64,000 nt of DNA from positions 62,001-126,000 of the forward strand of contig CACMOQ010000003.1 in assembly GCA_902615445.1 (NCBI GenBank), read 5' to 3'. Every line of letters begins with the position of its first letter. Position 1 is the first letter of the stretch. Below the pieces are notes generated by a model that saw nothing but the letters and a program-made list of their open reading frames with translations, was not told where the DNA came from and ran no database searches. The stretch is from an uncultured Pelagibacteraceae bacterium (GTDB lineage Bacteria > Pseudomonadota > Alphaproteobacteria > Pelagibacterales > Pelagibacteraceae). The position numbers were made by a program, and so were the translations under genes. Shown here in pieces: positions 1 through 8,644 of this stretch.

Positions 1-292
1 TCTTTCTATGCCTGGCACGTTATCAGGAACAATAATTGGTTTAGCTCAAGCTTTAGGAGAAACTGCACCCTTAATTTTAATTGGAATGGTTGCTTTTGTT
101 AACACGATACCTGGATCACCCATGGATCCTGCTGCAAGCTTACCAGTTCAAATTTATATTTGGGCTGAAAGTGCTGAAAGGGGATTTGTAGAAAAAGTTT
201 CGGCATGTATAATGGTCTTACTTGGCTTTTTAATAATAATGAATTTATTTGCCCAAATAATAAGACATAAGTTTGAGAAAAAATGGAGTTAA
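1..292 (+). CDS. pstA: Phosphate ABC transporter permease PstA, C-terminal part (5' end outside window)
   Basis: This is the carboxy-terminal part of an inner-membrane permease, open at the window edge, with its stop codon at 290-292. The visible part contains the cytoplasmic coupling loop [15 protein letters not shown], typical of binding-protein-dependent permeases (EAA-type motif), followed by two hydrophobic segments. pstB starts one base after the stop and phoU and phoB follow, which identifies it as PstA rather than PstC (usual order pstS-pstC-pstA-pstB). It would form the channel for inorganic phosphate with PstC, driven by PstB. Only about 96 residues are visible, so the membrane topology cannot be judged in full. 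Confidence 0.9.
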   Translation, partial: LSMPGTLSGTIIGLAQALGETAPLILIGMVAFVNTIPGSPMDPAASLPVQIYIWAESAERGFVEKVSACIMVLLGFLIIMNLFAQIIRHKFEKKWS

Positions 293-293
293 A

Positions 294-1049
294 ATGATAA
301 AGATTAAAGCAAAAGATGTTGATGTTTTTTATGGAAAAAAACAAGCGCTCTTTAATATAAGTTTAGATATTGAGGAAAATCAAGTAACGGCATTAATTGG
401 TCCATCTGGTTGTGGTAAATCAACTTTCCTAAGATGTCTTAATAGAATGAATGATGTAATTGATATCTGTAGTGTTAAAGGAGAAATTTTAATTAATGAT
501 TTTAATATCAATGATAAAAGTTGTGATGTCGTAAGACTAAGAGAAAAAATTGGTATGGTTTTTCAAAAACCCAATCCTTTCCCAAAAACTTTATATGAAA
601 ATGTGTCTTACGGTCCAACAATTCATGGTATGGCTCAATCAAAACAAGAAATGGATGAAATTGTTGAAACTAGTTTGAAAAAGGCTGCACTATGGGAAGA
701 GGTAAAAGATAGGTTGCATGAACCTGGAACTGGATTATCTGGAGGACAACAGCAAAGACTTTGTATTGCTAGAGCGATTTCTGTAAGACCTGAAGTTATA
801 TTAATGGATGAACCTTGTTCAGCATTAGATCCAATAGCAACAGCACAAATTGAAGAATTGATTGATGAGTTAAAAAAAGAGCACACAATAATAATTGTAA
901 CTCATTCTATGGCTCAAGCAGCACGTGTTTCTCAAAATACAGGTTTTTTTCATTTAGGACAATTGATTGAACATGGATCTACTGATAAAATATTTAAGAA
1001 TCCTGATAATAAAAAAACGCAAGATTATATAACAGGGAGGTTTGGATAA
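294..1049 (+). CDS. pstB: Phosphate ABC transporter ATP-binding protein PstB
   Basis: This 251-residue ABC ATPase should energise high-affinity phosphate import. The Walker A motif GPSGCGKST is at residues 36-44, the signature LSGGQ at about 148-152, Walker B VILMDEP at about 168-174, and the H-loop histidine at about 204. The sequence [10 protein letters not shown] just after Walker A is characteristic of PstB. An in-frame TTG lies 21 bases upstream, but the ATG at 294 has a GGAG ribosome-binding site six bases before it and begins one base after the pstA stop, so it is preferred. The stop overlaps the phoU start by one base (TAATG), indicating translational coupling. Confidence 0.96.
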   Translation: MIKIKAKDVDVFYGKKQALFNISLDIEENQVTALIGPSGCGKSTFLRCLNRMNDVIDICSVKGEILINDFNINDKSCDVVRLREKIGMVFQKPNPFPKTLYENVSYGPTIHGMAQSKQEMDEIVETSLKKAALWEEVKDRLHEPGTGLSGGQQQRLCIARAISVRPEVILMDEPCSALDPIATAQIEELIDELKKEHTIIIVTHSMAQAARVSQNTGFFHLGQLIEHGSTDKIFKNPDNKKTQDYITGRFG

Positions 1050-1756
1050 TGTCTGAAGCACCACATACAGTCAAATCTTACGAAGAAGAACTAAAAAATC
1101 TTAATGCTAATATAATTAAAATGGGAAGTGCATGTGAAGATTCTTTAAGTAAAGCAATTCAAGCCATTACATCAAGAGATAATAATATTGCAGAAGCTGT
1201 TATTCAAGAAGATGAAAAAATAGATAAATATGAGACTTTAATTGAACAGCAAGTTGTGAATTTAATTGCTTTAAGACAACCTATGGCAATTGATTTAAGA
1301 GAGACAGTAACGGCTTTGAAAATGTCTTCAGATTTAGAAAGAATAGGTGATTTAGCAAAAAATATATCCAAGAGAACACTTTTGCTTAACGAAAATCTTC
1401 CAAAGAACTTGGTAGACTCATTGAATAGAGTATCTACCAATGTTCAAAAACAATTAAAATCAACATTAGATGCTTATCTAGAAAGATCTGCGCCAATGGC
1501 AGTAAATGTTTGGGAAGGTGATGAGCAAATAGATGATCTAACAAATCTTTGTATGCAAGAAGTTATAAAATATCTTAAAGAAAATGAAAAAAATTTAGAA
1601 GATGGAACCCATTTATTGTTTGTAACTAAAAACATAGAGCGTATTGGTGATCATACTACAAATGTTGCAGAACAAGTTTATTATTTAGTTAAAGGCGAAT
1701 ATTTAGAAGGTGATAGACCCAAGGGAACAGAGCCAATTGTAACCGGAGAAAAATGA
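1049..1756 (+). CDS. phoU: Phosphate signalling regulator PhoU
   Basis: PhoU is a cytoplasmic all-helical protein that links the Pst transporter to the PhoR sensor kinase and keeps the Pho response off when phosphate is plentiful. The 235-residue protein shows the two PhoU repeats. Each contains the metal-binding pattern seen here as S-D-L-E-R-I-G-D in the first half and K-N-I-E-R-I-G-D-H in the second. Its start codon overlaps the pstB stop by one base, and phoB begins three bases after its stop. This is the standard alphaproteobacterial order pst-phoU-phoB. The phoR gene is not in the window and presumably lies upstream of pst. Confidence 0.96.
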   Translation: MSEAPHTVKSYEEELKNLNANIIKMGSACEDSLSKAIQAITSRDNNIAEAVIQEDEKIDKYETLIEQQVVNLIALRQPMAIDLRETVTALKMSSDLERIGDLAKNISKRTLLLNENLPKNLVDSLNRVSTNVQKQLKSTLDAYLERSAPMAVNVWEGDEQIDDLTNLCMQEVIKYLKENEKNLEDGTHLLFVTKNIERIGDHTTNVAEQVYYLVKGEYLEGDRPKGTEPIVTGEK

Positions 1757-1759
1757 TTT

Positions 1760-2443
1760 ATGTCAGCTCATGTTTTCATAGCTGAAGATGAAGCATCAAT
1801 TGTTAGTTTGTTAAAGTACAATCTTGAAAAAGAAGGTTATAAAGTCAGTCATTCAGAAAATGGAGAAGATGCTCTTAAACAAATAAAATTAAAACAGCCA
1901 GATTTAATATTAATGGATTGGATGTTACCAGAATTATCTGGTGTTGAAATTTGTAAAAACTTAAAAAAAGATAATAAGTTTAATGATATTCCTGTCATTA
2001 TGTTAACTGCAAAAGGGGAGGAAGAAGACAAATTAAAAGCATTTGATACAGGTGCAGATGATTATGTAACTAAACCTTTTAGTCAAAAAGAATTGAATGC
2101 TAGAATTAAATCTTTATTGAGAAGATCTAAACCTCAATCATCATCAGACATTGTAGAATTTACTGATTTAAAAATAGATCGGATTACAAAAAGAGTTTAT
2201 AGAAAAGATAAAGAAATTACTTTGGGTCCAACTGAATTTAAACTCTTAGATTTTTTTATCAAAAATCCAAAAAGAGTTTATTCAAGAGAACAACTCTTAA
2301 ACAATGTTTGGGGAGAAAATATATATGTTGAGTCTAGAACAGTTGATGTTCATATTAGAAGATTAAGACAAGCAATTAACATACAAAATACAAAACCTTT
2401 AATTAGAACAGTAAGATCAGCTGGTTATTCTTTAGAATCTTGA
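1760..2443 (+). CDS. phoB: Phosphate regulon response regulator PhoB
   Basis: This is an OmpR/PhoB-class response regulator of 227 residues. The receiver domain (about 1-120) has the acidic pocket E9-D10-E11, the phospho-acceptor Asp53 in L-M-D-W-M-L-P, Thr84 and Lys105. The winged-helix DNA-binding domain (about 130-227) has the usual G-P-T-E-F-K-L-L and the R-T-V-D-V-H-I-R-R-L-R recognition helix. It should activate pst and other Pho genes at low phosphate. It lies three bases after phoU in the same operon. Its 3' end overlaps the convergent sixA gene by 19 bases. Paralogous regulators are similar, but the position after phoU makes PhoB the best call. Confidence 0.95.
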   Translation: MSAHVFIAEDEASIVSLLKYNLEKEGYKVSHSENGEDALKQIKLKQPDLILMDWMLPELSGVEICKNLKKDNKFNDIPVIMLTAKGEEEDKLKAFDTGADDYVTKPFSQKELNARIKSLLRRSKPQSSSDIVEFTDLKIDRITKRVYRKDKEITLGPTEFKLLDFFIKNPKRVYSREQLLNNVWGENIYVESRTVDVHIRRLRQAINIQNTKPLIRTVRSAGYSLES

Positions 2444-2949
2444 AGATCTTTGGGTCTTATAAATTTTTTTAATACTCCCTTTTTCTCAACTTCATTCCAG
2501 GATTTAATATCAAACTCAATTTTTGCAAATGCTGCTGTTGGGAATTTATAATTCATTAGTTTAAAATTATTCGTATTATGATTTTTTGTAAGATTTCGTA
2601 CTAAATTTTTCACTGATGGTTCATGGTTTATAATCAAAATTGATTTATATTCACTGGATATTTCTTTAATTTTTTTTACAATTACATTCTCATCAACTAA
2701 ATATAAATCTTTTGAAAAATTAACTTTTTTTGGCTTATTAATTTTTTTGGATAAAATTTGAAAAGTTTTTTTTGTTCTTTTTGATGATGAAATTAATGCA
2801 TAATCAAATTCAAATTTTTTTTTAACAAAAAATTCACAAATCATTTTTGCATTTTTCTTGCCTCTTTTAGTAAGTGGTCTATCAAAATCATTAATACTTA
2901 AATCATCCCAACTAGATTTTGCGTGTCTCATGACGTATAATTGATACAT
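2425..2949 (-). CDS. sixA: SixA-type phosphohistidine phosphatase
   Basis: This 174-residue histidine phosphatase starts Y-V-M-R-H-A-K-S-S-W, giving the RH(G/A) motif with catalytic His9. The R-T-K-K-T segment (Arg58) and a second catalytic histidine near residue 109 (I-N-H-E-P) also fit the SixA branch. SixA proteins remove phosphate from histidine on phosphotransfer domains. Open reading frame continues 31 codons upstream, but it would run into ppk and the conserved protein begins at M-Y-Q-L-Y-V-M-R-H, so the ATG at 2949 is chosen. Its 3' end overlaps phoB by 19 bases, and only 13 bases separate its start from the divergent ppk start. The link to phosphate or polyphosphate metabolism is inferred from position. 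Confidence 0.85.
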   Translation of the reverse strand: MYQLYVMRHAKSSWDDLSINDFDRPLTKRGKKNAKMICEFFVKKKFEFDYALISSSKRTKKTFQILSKKINKPKKVNFSKDLYLVDENVIVKKIKEISSEYKSILIINHEPSVKNLVRNLTKNHNTNNFKLMNYKFPTAAFAKIEFDIKSWNEVEKKGVLKKFIRPKDLQDSKE

Positions 2950-2962
2950 AAAATCTAAATAT

Positions 2963-5119
2963 ATGACTGCTTTAAAAAAACAACATAAAGAAGAGTTGAA
3001 ATCTAAATATATAAATAGAGAGCTTTCTTGGTTAAAATTCAACGATAGAGTACTTTTAGAGGCGCAAAATATCGAAAATCCTCTTTATGAAAGAGTAAAG
3101 TTTTTATCAATTGCTGGGTCTAATCTAGATGAATTTTTTATGGTCCGTGTAGCTGGGTTATATAGTCAAATAAAACAAGAAGTTGACTCACTAAGCTCTG
3201 ATGGTTTGACACCTGAAGAGCAAATGGATGAGGTAGTGCTTGAAACTAAGAATCTATTAAAAAAACAGAACAAAATTTTTATTCAACTGATTATGGAATT
3301 AAAAAAAAATAATATCAATTTAGTTAAACCAGTTAATTTAAATACTAAGGATAAAAGAAAACTTTTAGAAATATTTAAAGAAGAGATTTACCCTTTATTA
3401 ACACCATCAGCAATTGATCCTGCACATCCATTTCCATTTATAATCAATCAAGGAAGAGCAATTGTAATGAAGCTAAGAAAAAAAAATAAAAAAAGGATTT
3501 TAAACTCAATAATAGTAATACCAAAAGCATTATCTAGATTTATTGAAATTGAGTCTTCAAAAAATCATAAGAAATTTGTGATTCTAGATGATGTAATAAG
3601 TTTTTTTGCTAATGAAATTTTTCCAGATCATGATTTAGAAAAGAAAATGATTTTTAGAGTAATAAGAGACAGCGATGTAGAGATTCAAGAGGAAGCAGAA
3701 GATTTGGTTAGATCTTTTGAATTGGCTTTAAAAAGACGTAGAACGGGTGATATTGTTCGTTTAGAGGTTCTTGAAAATAGTGATAACGAATTGATAAGAT
3801 TTATAACTAATAAATTAGATATAAATCCTGACTATATTTATGATGTTGCTGGCCTTGTTGGAATTCAAGATATAGATCAAATATGTAAAGTAAAAAATCC
3901 AAAATTAAGATTTAAACATTTTACACCTAGAGAAGTTGAAAGATTAAAAGAATATAATGATAATTTTTTTGAAACTATTAAAAAGAAAGATTTAGTTGTT
4001 CATCATCCTTTTGAAACATTTGACTCAGTAATTGAATTTTTAAACCAAGCAGCAAATGATAAAAAAGTTATAGCTATAAAACAAACTCTATATAGAACAA
4101 CTCTAGACTCACCTATTGTTAAAGCTTTAATAACAGCTGCAGAAAACGGAAAAACAGTTACCGCTTTAATTGAAATTAAAGCTAGATTTGATGAGGAAGC
4201 TAATATTCAACTATCAAGAAGTTTAGAAAAAGTAGGTGTTCAAATTGTTTATGGTTTTGCTAAATATAAAACTCATGCAAAATCATCATTAGTTTTAAGA
4301 AGAGAACAGGGTAAAATACAAACTTATTTTCATTTAGGAACTGGCAATTATCATCCAGTAAATGCTAAAATTTATACTGATTTGTCTTTATTTAGTTGTG
4401 ATAAGAAAATGGCATCAGATGTTGAAAAGTTTTTCAATTATGTAACAGGATACGCAAAACCAAAAAATTTAAATAAAATTTCTATTTCGCCAGTAAATAT
4501 GAGGCAAACCTTAAATGAAAATATTGATGCTGAAATTAAAAATTCTAAAAATGGAAAATTTGCAGCTATTTGGGCAAAAATGAACTCTTTAGTAGATCCA
4601 GAAATTATTGATAAATTTTATGAAGCTTCGAATGCTGGTGTAAAAATTCATTTATTTGTAAGGGGTGTTTGTTGTTTAAGACCAGGAGTAAAAGATAGAT
4701 CAGAAAACATATTTGTAAAAAGTATCATAGGAAGATTTTTAGAGCATTCTAGAATTTATTGTTTTAGTAATGGTACAAAAAAAATGCCTAATAGAAATGC
4801 AAAAGTATATATTTCGTCAGCTGATTTAATGCCGAGAAATTTAAATCGAAGGGTAGAACTTCTAGTCCCAATTGAAAATGAGACTGTTCATGAACAGATC
4901 TTAGATCAAATAATGTTGGCAAATTATCTTGATACTAATCAGAGCTGGGAACTTGAAGCTGATGGTAATTATAAAAAAATTAAATATAGTAAGAGCGATT
5001 CCTTTTCAGCTCATGAATATTTTATGAATAATCCGAGCTTATCTGGAAGAGGTAAAGCTAAACTAAGAATGCAGCCTAAACAACTGCACTTAAGATTGAT
5101 TAAAAGTGGAAGTAATTAA
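2963..5119 (+). CDS. ppk: Polyphosphate kinase 1
   Basis: PPK1 transfers the gamma phosphate of ATP to a growing polyphosphate chain. The 718-residue length fits the family (about 690-720). The N-terminal domain starts Y-I-N-R-E-L-S-W-L-K-F-N-D-R-V. The two conserved histidines are recognisable: His438 in K-T-H-A-K-S-S (the autophosphorylated residue by analogy with E. coli His435) and His595 in L-E-H-S-R-I-Y-C-F. The ATG at 2963 lies 13 bases from the divergent sixA start, so promoter elements must lie inside the 5' part of sixA. The ppx start codon overlaps the end of ppk by 14 bases, so synthesis and breakdown enzymes are co-transcribed. Confidence 0.96.
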   Translation: MTALKKQHKEELKSKYINRELSWLKFNDRVLLEAQNIENPLYERVKFLSIAGSNLDEFFMVRVAGLYSQIKQEVDSLSSDGLTPEEQMDEVVLETKNLLKKQNKIFIQLIMELKKNNINLVKPVNLNTKDKRKLLEIFKEEIYPLLTPSAIDPAHPFPFIINQGRAIVMKLRKKNKKRILNSIIVIPKALSRFIEIESSKNHKKFVILDDVISFFANEIFPDHDLEKKMIFRVIRDSDVEIQEEAEDLVRSFELALKRRRTGDIVRLEVLENSDNELIRFITNKLDINPDYIYDVAGLVGIQDIDQICKVKNPKLRFKHFTPREVERLKEYNDNFFETIKKKDLVVHHPFETFDSVIEFLNQAANDKKVIAIKQTLYRTTLDSPIVKALITAAENGKTVTALIEIKARFDEEANIQLSRSLEKVGVQIVYGFAKYKTHAKSSLVLRREQGKIQTYFHLGTGNYHPVNAKIYTDLSLFSCDKKMASDVEKFFNYVTGYAKPKNLNKISISPVNMRQTLNENIDAEIKNSKNGKFAAIWAKMNSLVDPEIIDKFYEASNAGVKIHLFVRGVCCLRPGVKDRSENIFVKSIIGRFLEHSRIYCFSNGTKKMPNRNAKVYISSADLMPRNLNRRVELLVPIENETVHEQILDQIMLANYLDTNQSWELEADGNYKKIKYSKSDSFSAHEYFMNNPSLSGRGKAKLRMQPKQLHLRLIKSGSN

Positions 5120-6617
5120 AAGTAAAAATAGTTTAAAATTAAATCAGGCTAAATTAGCTATAATAGACATTGGATCAAACTCTATAAGAATGCTAATTTA
5201 TGAAGATTTCAGTTCTTCTCGTGTGCCTTTTTTTAATGAAAAAGCAGTTTGTGAACTTGGAAAAAATTTAGATAAATCGAAAAAACTTCACAGATCTGGT
5301 ACTGAATATGCTTTAAAAGTTTTAAAAAGATTTTCTGAAATTTTAAATGTTTCAAAAATCACAAATCTAAAGATTATTGCAACAGCAGTTATAAGAGAAG
5401 CAACTGATACAAAACCTTTTATTGATGAAGTTGAAAAACTTTTTAAAACTAAGATTAATATATTATCAGGCGAAGAAGAAGCTAAATGCACAGCTGAGGG
5501 AGTAAAAATAGGTTTTGAAAATGTTGATGGATTAGTTGCTGACCTTGGCGGTGGTAGTTTAGAATTAGCTCGAGTTGAAAACAATATAGTAACCAATAAA
5601 ACCTCATTACCTGTTGGTGTTTTAAGATTAATGAATAATCCTATAGTTAAAAAAAGAAATTTAGCAAAATATATTAAAAAATTATTAAGAGATGAAAAAT
5701 GGCTCTCAAAAAAGAAATTTAATAATTTATATTTAGTTGGAGGTACTTGGCGTGCATTATTTAAATTACATCTTTTTCAAAATAATCATCCAGTACACAT
5801 AATTCATCAATATAGTATTGATAATAATGTTTTATCTAAGTTTGTTGAAAAAATTTCTTCTTTTAATAAATCCAAACTTAAAACAGTTGAATATATTTCA
5901 AAATCTAGAACACCATATTTACCTTATAGCTGTATTATACTTGATGAAATTATGAAAGTTTCAAATCCAAAAAAAATTATTTGTTCTATCAGTGGTTTGC
6001 GTGAAGGATCTTTATCAATTGACCATTTTAAAGATGTAAAAGAATCTGAAATTTTTTACAAAGCAATTGAGAAGGTTGCGCAAAAAAGAGGTGATTTAGG
6101 GTCAAATTATAAAAAATATTATGATTTTATTCATCCAGTTTTTGAAGGTAATGAGCACTTTAATAAGAAATTATTATATCTGGCATGTGTATTAAGTCAT
6201 ATGGATTGGGGATTGGGAGCATTTCAAAAAGCTGAATTGGTATTTCAAGAAACGATAAATACTCCTTTACTTAGATTGACTCATAAAGAAAGAATACAAT
6301 TAGCTTTGTCATGCTATTGGCGGTACTGTAGTATCAAGTATAATCCAAAGATCGAGTATTTAACTTTTTTGAATAATAATGAAATTTTTTCAAGCAAACA
6401 AGTTGGTGCAGCATTGAGATTTTCACAATCATTGACCTCGATATCTACGATATTTCTTGAAGAGTTTAAATTGTATAAAAGAGGTAATGCTGTATTTTTA
6501 AAAATTCCATCACGACATCAAGAAATAATCTCAAAACAAGTTACCAAAAGATTTAAAGCTCTTGCTAGAGAATTATTTTTAGAGCCAAGAGTAATTTATT
6601 CAAATAATTCAAAATAA
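5106..6617 (+). CDS. ppx: Exopolyphosphatase, Ppx/GppA family
   Basis: The enzyme releases orthophosphate from polyphosphate ends (or converts pppGpp to ppGpp, since the family is shared). The 503 residues begin with the actin-fold phosphate-binding motif A-I-I-D-I-G-S-N-S-I-R, followed by L-S-G-E-E-E-A and the glycine loop D-L-G-G-G-S-L-E-L. The C-terminal third is a longer helical region with H-M-D-W-G-L-G, as in alphaproteobacterial Ppx proteins. The only plausible start is GTG at 5106, inside the end of ppk, because the next ATG would remove the first nucleotide-binding strand. It is followed by a 166-base non-coding gap with two stem-loops. Confidence 0.93.
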   Translation: MEVIKSKNSLKLNQAKLAIIDIGSNSIRMLIYEDFSSSRVPFFNEKAVCELGKNLDKSKKLHRSGTEYALKVLKRFSEILNVSKITNLKIIATAVIREATDTKPFIDEVEKLFKTKINILSGEEEAKCTAEGVKIGFENVDGLVADLGGGSLELARVENNIVTNKTSLPVGVLRLMNNPIVKKRNLAKYIKKLLRDEKWLSKKKFNNLYLVGGTWRALFKLHLFQNNHPVHIIHQYSIDNNVLSKFVEKISSFNKSKLKTVEYISKSRTPYLPYSCIILDEIMKVSNPKKIICSISGLREGSLSIDHFKDVKESEIFYKAIEKVAQKRGDLGSNYKKYYDFIHPVFEGNEHFNKKLLYLACVLSHMDWGLGAFQKAELVFQETINTPLLRLTHKERIQLALSCYWRYCSIKYNPKIEYLTFLNNNEIFSSKQVGAALRFSQSLTSISTIFLEEFKLYKRGNAVFLKIPSRHQEIISKQVTKRFKALARELFLEPRVIYSNNSK

Positions 6618-6683
6618 ACTTAAATTAATTAAACTTTAATAATAAGTAAATATTTCTGTAACTTAATCTTTTTAAGATAATTT

Positions 6684-6728
6684 ACAAAATTTAAATATTC
6701 ATTATTTTTTCCCCTGTTTAAATTTTGT
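6684..6728. other. Perfect 12-bp inverted repeat with a 21-nt loop
   Basis: ACAAAATTTAAA at 6684-6695 is matched exactly by its reverse complement at 6717-6728. The loop between them holds a T-run followed by CCCC (about 6703-6714). It lies in the 166-base gap between the convergent ppx and the lysine-rich small gene. A G-T wobble could extend the stem inward by one pair. It may be part of an mRNA 3' end or a small RNA. The stem is all A/T except one pair, so it would be weak as RNA. Confidence 0.45.
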
Positions 6729-6737
6729 TAATTAGCT

Positions 6738-6773
6738 TCTTTCTTCCTTCTCATTTAAGAGAAGGAAGAAAGA
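6738..6773. terminator. Strong 15-bp hairpin between convergent genes (possible bidirectional terminator)
   Basis: A 15-bp uninterrupted inverted repeat (6738-6752 paired with 6759-6773, core CTTTCTTCCTTCTC) encloses a six-base loop ATTTAA. It sits between ppx (+) and the lysine-rich small gene (-) and would form in transcripts from either strand. No clear T-run follows on either side, so it is not a textbook intrinsic terminator. It may stabilise 3' ends. It is the strongest hairpin I noticed outside tRNAs. Confidence 0.6.
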
Positions 6774-6783
6774 CAATTTGGAA

Positions 6784-6993
6784 TTAATTATTTATAGATG
6801 CAGGAGACTGCTCTGCATTCTTCTTAGCAAGTTTTTTTGCTTTTTTTTCAGCAACCTTTTTTTCTAGACCAGCAATTTTAATATTAACTTTTGACAATTT
6901 TTTTTCTTTTGCTGTAATTTTATTTTTCAATCTATCAATTGCTTTTAAAATTTTTGTTTTTTTCTTCTCATTTTTTTTTAATTTTTTTCCCAT
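6784..6993 (-). CDS. Small lysine-rich protein, function unknown
   Basis: This predicted 69-residue protein contains 24 lysines, mostly as K-K pairs within a heptad-like helical stretch (about residues 8-58), and a short tail Q-S-P-A-S-I-N-N. It has no signal peptide, membrane segment or enzyme motif. The start is set by an unusually good ribosome-binding site: GGAGG (6999-7003) five bases before the ATG at 6993. An upstream TTG overlaps that site and is rejected. The composition suggests a basic coiled-coil or nucleic-acid-binding peptide, but that is inference. A low-complexity AT-rich stretch could mimic such a gene; the start signals argue that it is real. Confidence 0.6.
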   Translation of the reverse strand: MGKKLKKNEKKKTKILKAIDRLKNKITAKEKKLSKVNIKIAGLEKKVAEKKAKKLAKKNAEQSPASINN

Positions 6994-7017
6994 TTCCACC
7001 TCCAAATTATCATTATA
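6994..7017 (-). promoter_or_regulatory. -10 element TATAAT and strong Shine-Dalgarno of the lysine-rich small gene
   Basis: On the minus strand a perfect TATAAT (7012-7017) is followed after eight bases by GGAGGTGG (6996-7003) and then the ATG at 6991-6993. No good -35 hexamer is visible 16-18 bases upstream. If the -10 is used, the leader would be only about a dozen bases. The Shine-Dalgarno is much stronger than those seen for most genes in this window. Confidence 0.4.
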
Positions 7018-7075
7018 TGACTAATTTAATCACATAATTCATAAATCTAAAAGTTAATTTAATACAACCTGTAGT

Positions 7076-7567
7076 TTATAGATTTTTAATATTTTTTATT
7101 AAATATAAAAACATTGCTATATGAGAACTATTATTGAATTTTTGATTTAATATTAATTTGAATATATCTCTTTGATTAAAAAGATGAATTCTAATACCTT
7201 GTTCTGGTTTCGAAATTTTAATTAAGTCTTCTGTGTAATAACCAGTAATTTTAGTAGTTAGTCTTCCAGGTTCATTATAAAAAGTTATTATTTTAGTCAA
7301 TTTTGATCTTGATCTATATCCTGTTTCTTCTCTTAATTCCTTATATGCTGATTGGAGAGTTGTTTCCTTTTTTTCTACTATGCCAGAAGGAAACTCGTAA
7401 TTAATTTTATTAATTGGAACTCTTTTTTGGGAAACTACTACATATTTGTCTTTAATCTTAGGTATTACTAATGAAAGATTAGAAGTTTTAAGATAATGAT
7501 AAAACTCTTTTTTTTTAAATTTTTTGTTAATTAAACTTATTCGATTGGTAAGTTTTATATTTTTCAA
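7076..7567 (-). CDS. Nudix hydrolase
   Basis: The 163-residue protein has a Nudix box at residues 62-84: G-I-V-E-K-K-E then K-E-L-R-E-E-T-G-Y. It matches the consensus except that Lys76 replaces the usual Arg. The layout, with F-P-S-G just before the box, resembles ADP-sugar pyrophosphatases, but the substrate cannot be named. The only start is a TTG at 7567 that overlaps the stop of the upstream aquaporin gene (TTGA), so it is translationally coupled to the aquaporin-arsC group. Whether its role relates to arsenic is unknown. Confidence 0.85.
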   Translation of the reverse strand: MKNIKLTNRISLINKKFKKKEFYHYLKTSNLSLVIPKIKDKYVVVSQKRVPINKINYEFPSGIVEKKETTLQSAYKELREETGYRSRSKLTKIITFYNEPGRLTTKITGYYTEDLIKISKPEQGIRIHLFNQRDIFKLILNQKFNNSSHIAMFLYLIKNIKNL

Positions 7568-8223
7568 TTTTTTTCTAAAAATAACTTTTTAACAATAAGT
7601 ACAGCAATTAACATTCCAATAAGCTCAGCTAAAATATAATAAGGAGTATTTAAATAACTAATACCAGTAAAAGATTCTGTAAATGTTCTAGCAATAGCAA
7701 CCGCAGGATTTGCAAAAGAAGTTGAAGAAGTAAACCAATAACCTGCAGTAATATAAAGACCAACACTAGCAGCAACAGCAATTTTGCCTGACTTCATAGA
7801 CCCAAAAATTATCACTATAAGTCCTAATGTTGCTATCACTTCAGATGTTAGTATATAAATCCCATCTCTTGATTTAGTAGATAATTCATAAATTTCATGT
7901 TCAAAAAAGAAATTGGCTAAACCAACACCAATCAAGCAACCAACCAATTGAGCAATAATATAAAAGGGTAATAGTTTCTTTTTTAATTTACCTGTTATTG
8001 TCATTGCGATACTTACAAATGGATTAAAGTGAGCTCCTGATACATCAGCAAAAACTGTAATAAGCACAAATAAACCTGCTCCTGTTGCTATAGTATTAGC
8101 TATTAACATCACAGCAACATCATTAGTTAAGTTTTCAGCCATTAAACCTGAACCAACAATAATCATTACTAAAAAACAACTGCCTAATAGTTCAGCAAGA
8201 AAATAGCGGCTTTTATTTTTCAT
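7564..8223 (-). CDS. MIP-family aquaporin/glyceroporin, AqpS-like
   Basis: This 219-residue six-helix channel carries both half-helix boxes of the major intrinsic protein family: H-F-N-P-F-V (Asn-Pro-Phe, 67-69) in the first half and F-A-N-P-A-V (172-174), followed by Arg179, in the second. The first box is NPF rather than NPA. Its 5' end overlaps arsC by 11 bases. In Sinorhizobium meliloti the aquaglyceroporin AqpS beside arsC lets arsenite, the ArsC product, flow out. The same pairing here suggests that job. Other small solutes are possible, since the channel family alone does not define the substrate. Confidence 0.85.
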   Translation of the reverse strand: MKNKSRYFLAELLGSCFLVMIIVGSGLMAENLTNDVAVMLIANTIATGAGLFVLITVFADVSGAHFNPFVSIAMTITGKLKKKLLPFYIIAQLVGCLIGVGLANFFFEHEIYELSTKSRDGIYILTSEVIATLGLIVIIFGSMKSGKIAVAASVGLYITAGYWFTSSTSFANPAVAIARTFTESFTGISYLNTPYYILAELIGMLIAVLIVKKLFLEKN

Positions 8224-8644
8224 AAATCAGTTCCTTTATTCTTTTATGAATATTATTGTAAACTTTTTCTATTATTTCATCTTTTTTATTTAAGTCGTTT
8301 GTTTCATTAAGTAATTTAACAGGATCCTCTATATCCCAATGAATTATCTGATCTTTATTTGGCCAAATAGGACAGACTTCGTTATTGGCATTATTACAAA
8401 CTGTAATCACGTAATCCATTTTAATTTGACTATCAATGAACGTATTAAAATTTTTAGATCTATAATTTGAAAGATCATAATGTTTTGATAATAAATAATT
8501 CTTCACATCTTCATTAATTTTTCCTGTTGGATTACTCCCAGCACTAAAACCTTTATACATATCGTCATACTCGTTATTTATTATACATTCAGCAATAATA
8601 CTTCTTGCTGAATTACCTGTGCAAACAAACAATATATTCTTCAT
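8213..8644 (-). CDS. arsC: Arsenate reductase, low-molecular-weight phosphatase fold
   Basis: The 143-residue protein starts I-L-F-V-C-T-G-N-S-A-R-S, the C-X5-R phosphate loop with Cys8. Two further cysteines, Cys83 and Cys91 in V-C-N-N-A-N-N-E-V-C-P, match the redox relay of thioredoxin-linked ArsC (Cys10/82/89 in the S. aureus enzyme). W-D-I-E-D-P supplies the general-acid aspartate. These cysteines separate it from plain tyrosine phosphatases of the same fold. The enzyme should reduce arsenate to arsenite. Arsenate is a phosphate analogue taken up by the Pst system encoded about 7 kb upstream. No arsR, arsB or acr3 gene is seen next to it. Confidence 0.9.
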   Translation of the reverse strand: MKNILFVCTGNSARSIIAECIINNEYDDMYKGFSAGSNPTGKINEDVKNYLLSKHYDLSNYRSKNFNTFIDSQIKMDYVITVCNNANNEVCPIWPNKDQIIHWDIEDPVKLLNETNDLNKKDEIIEKVYNNIHKRIKELIYEK

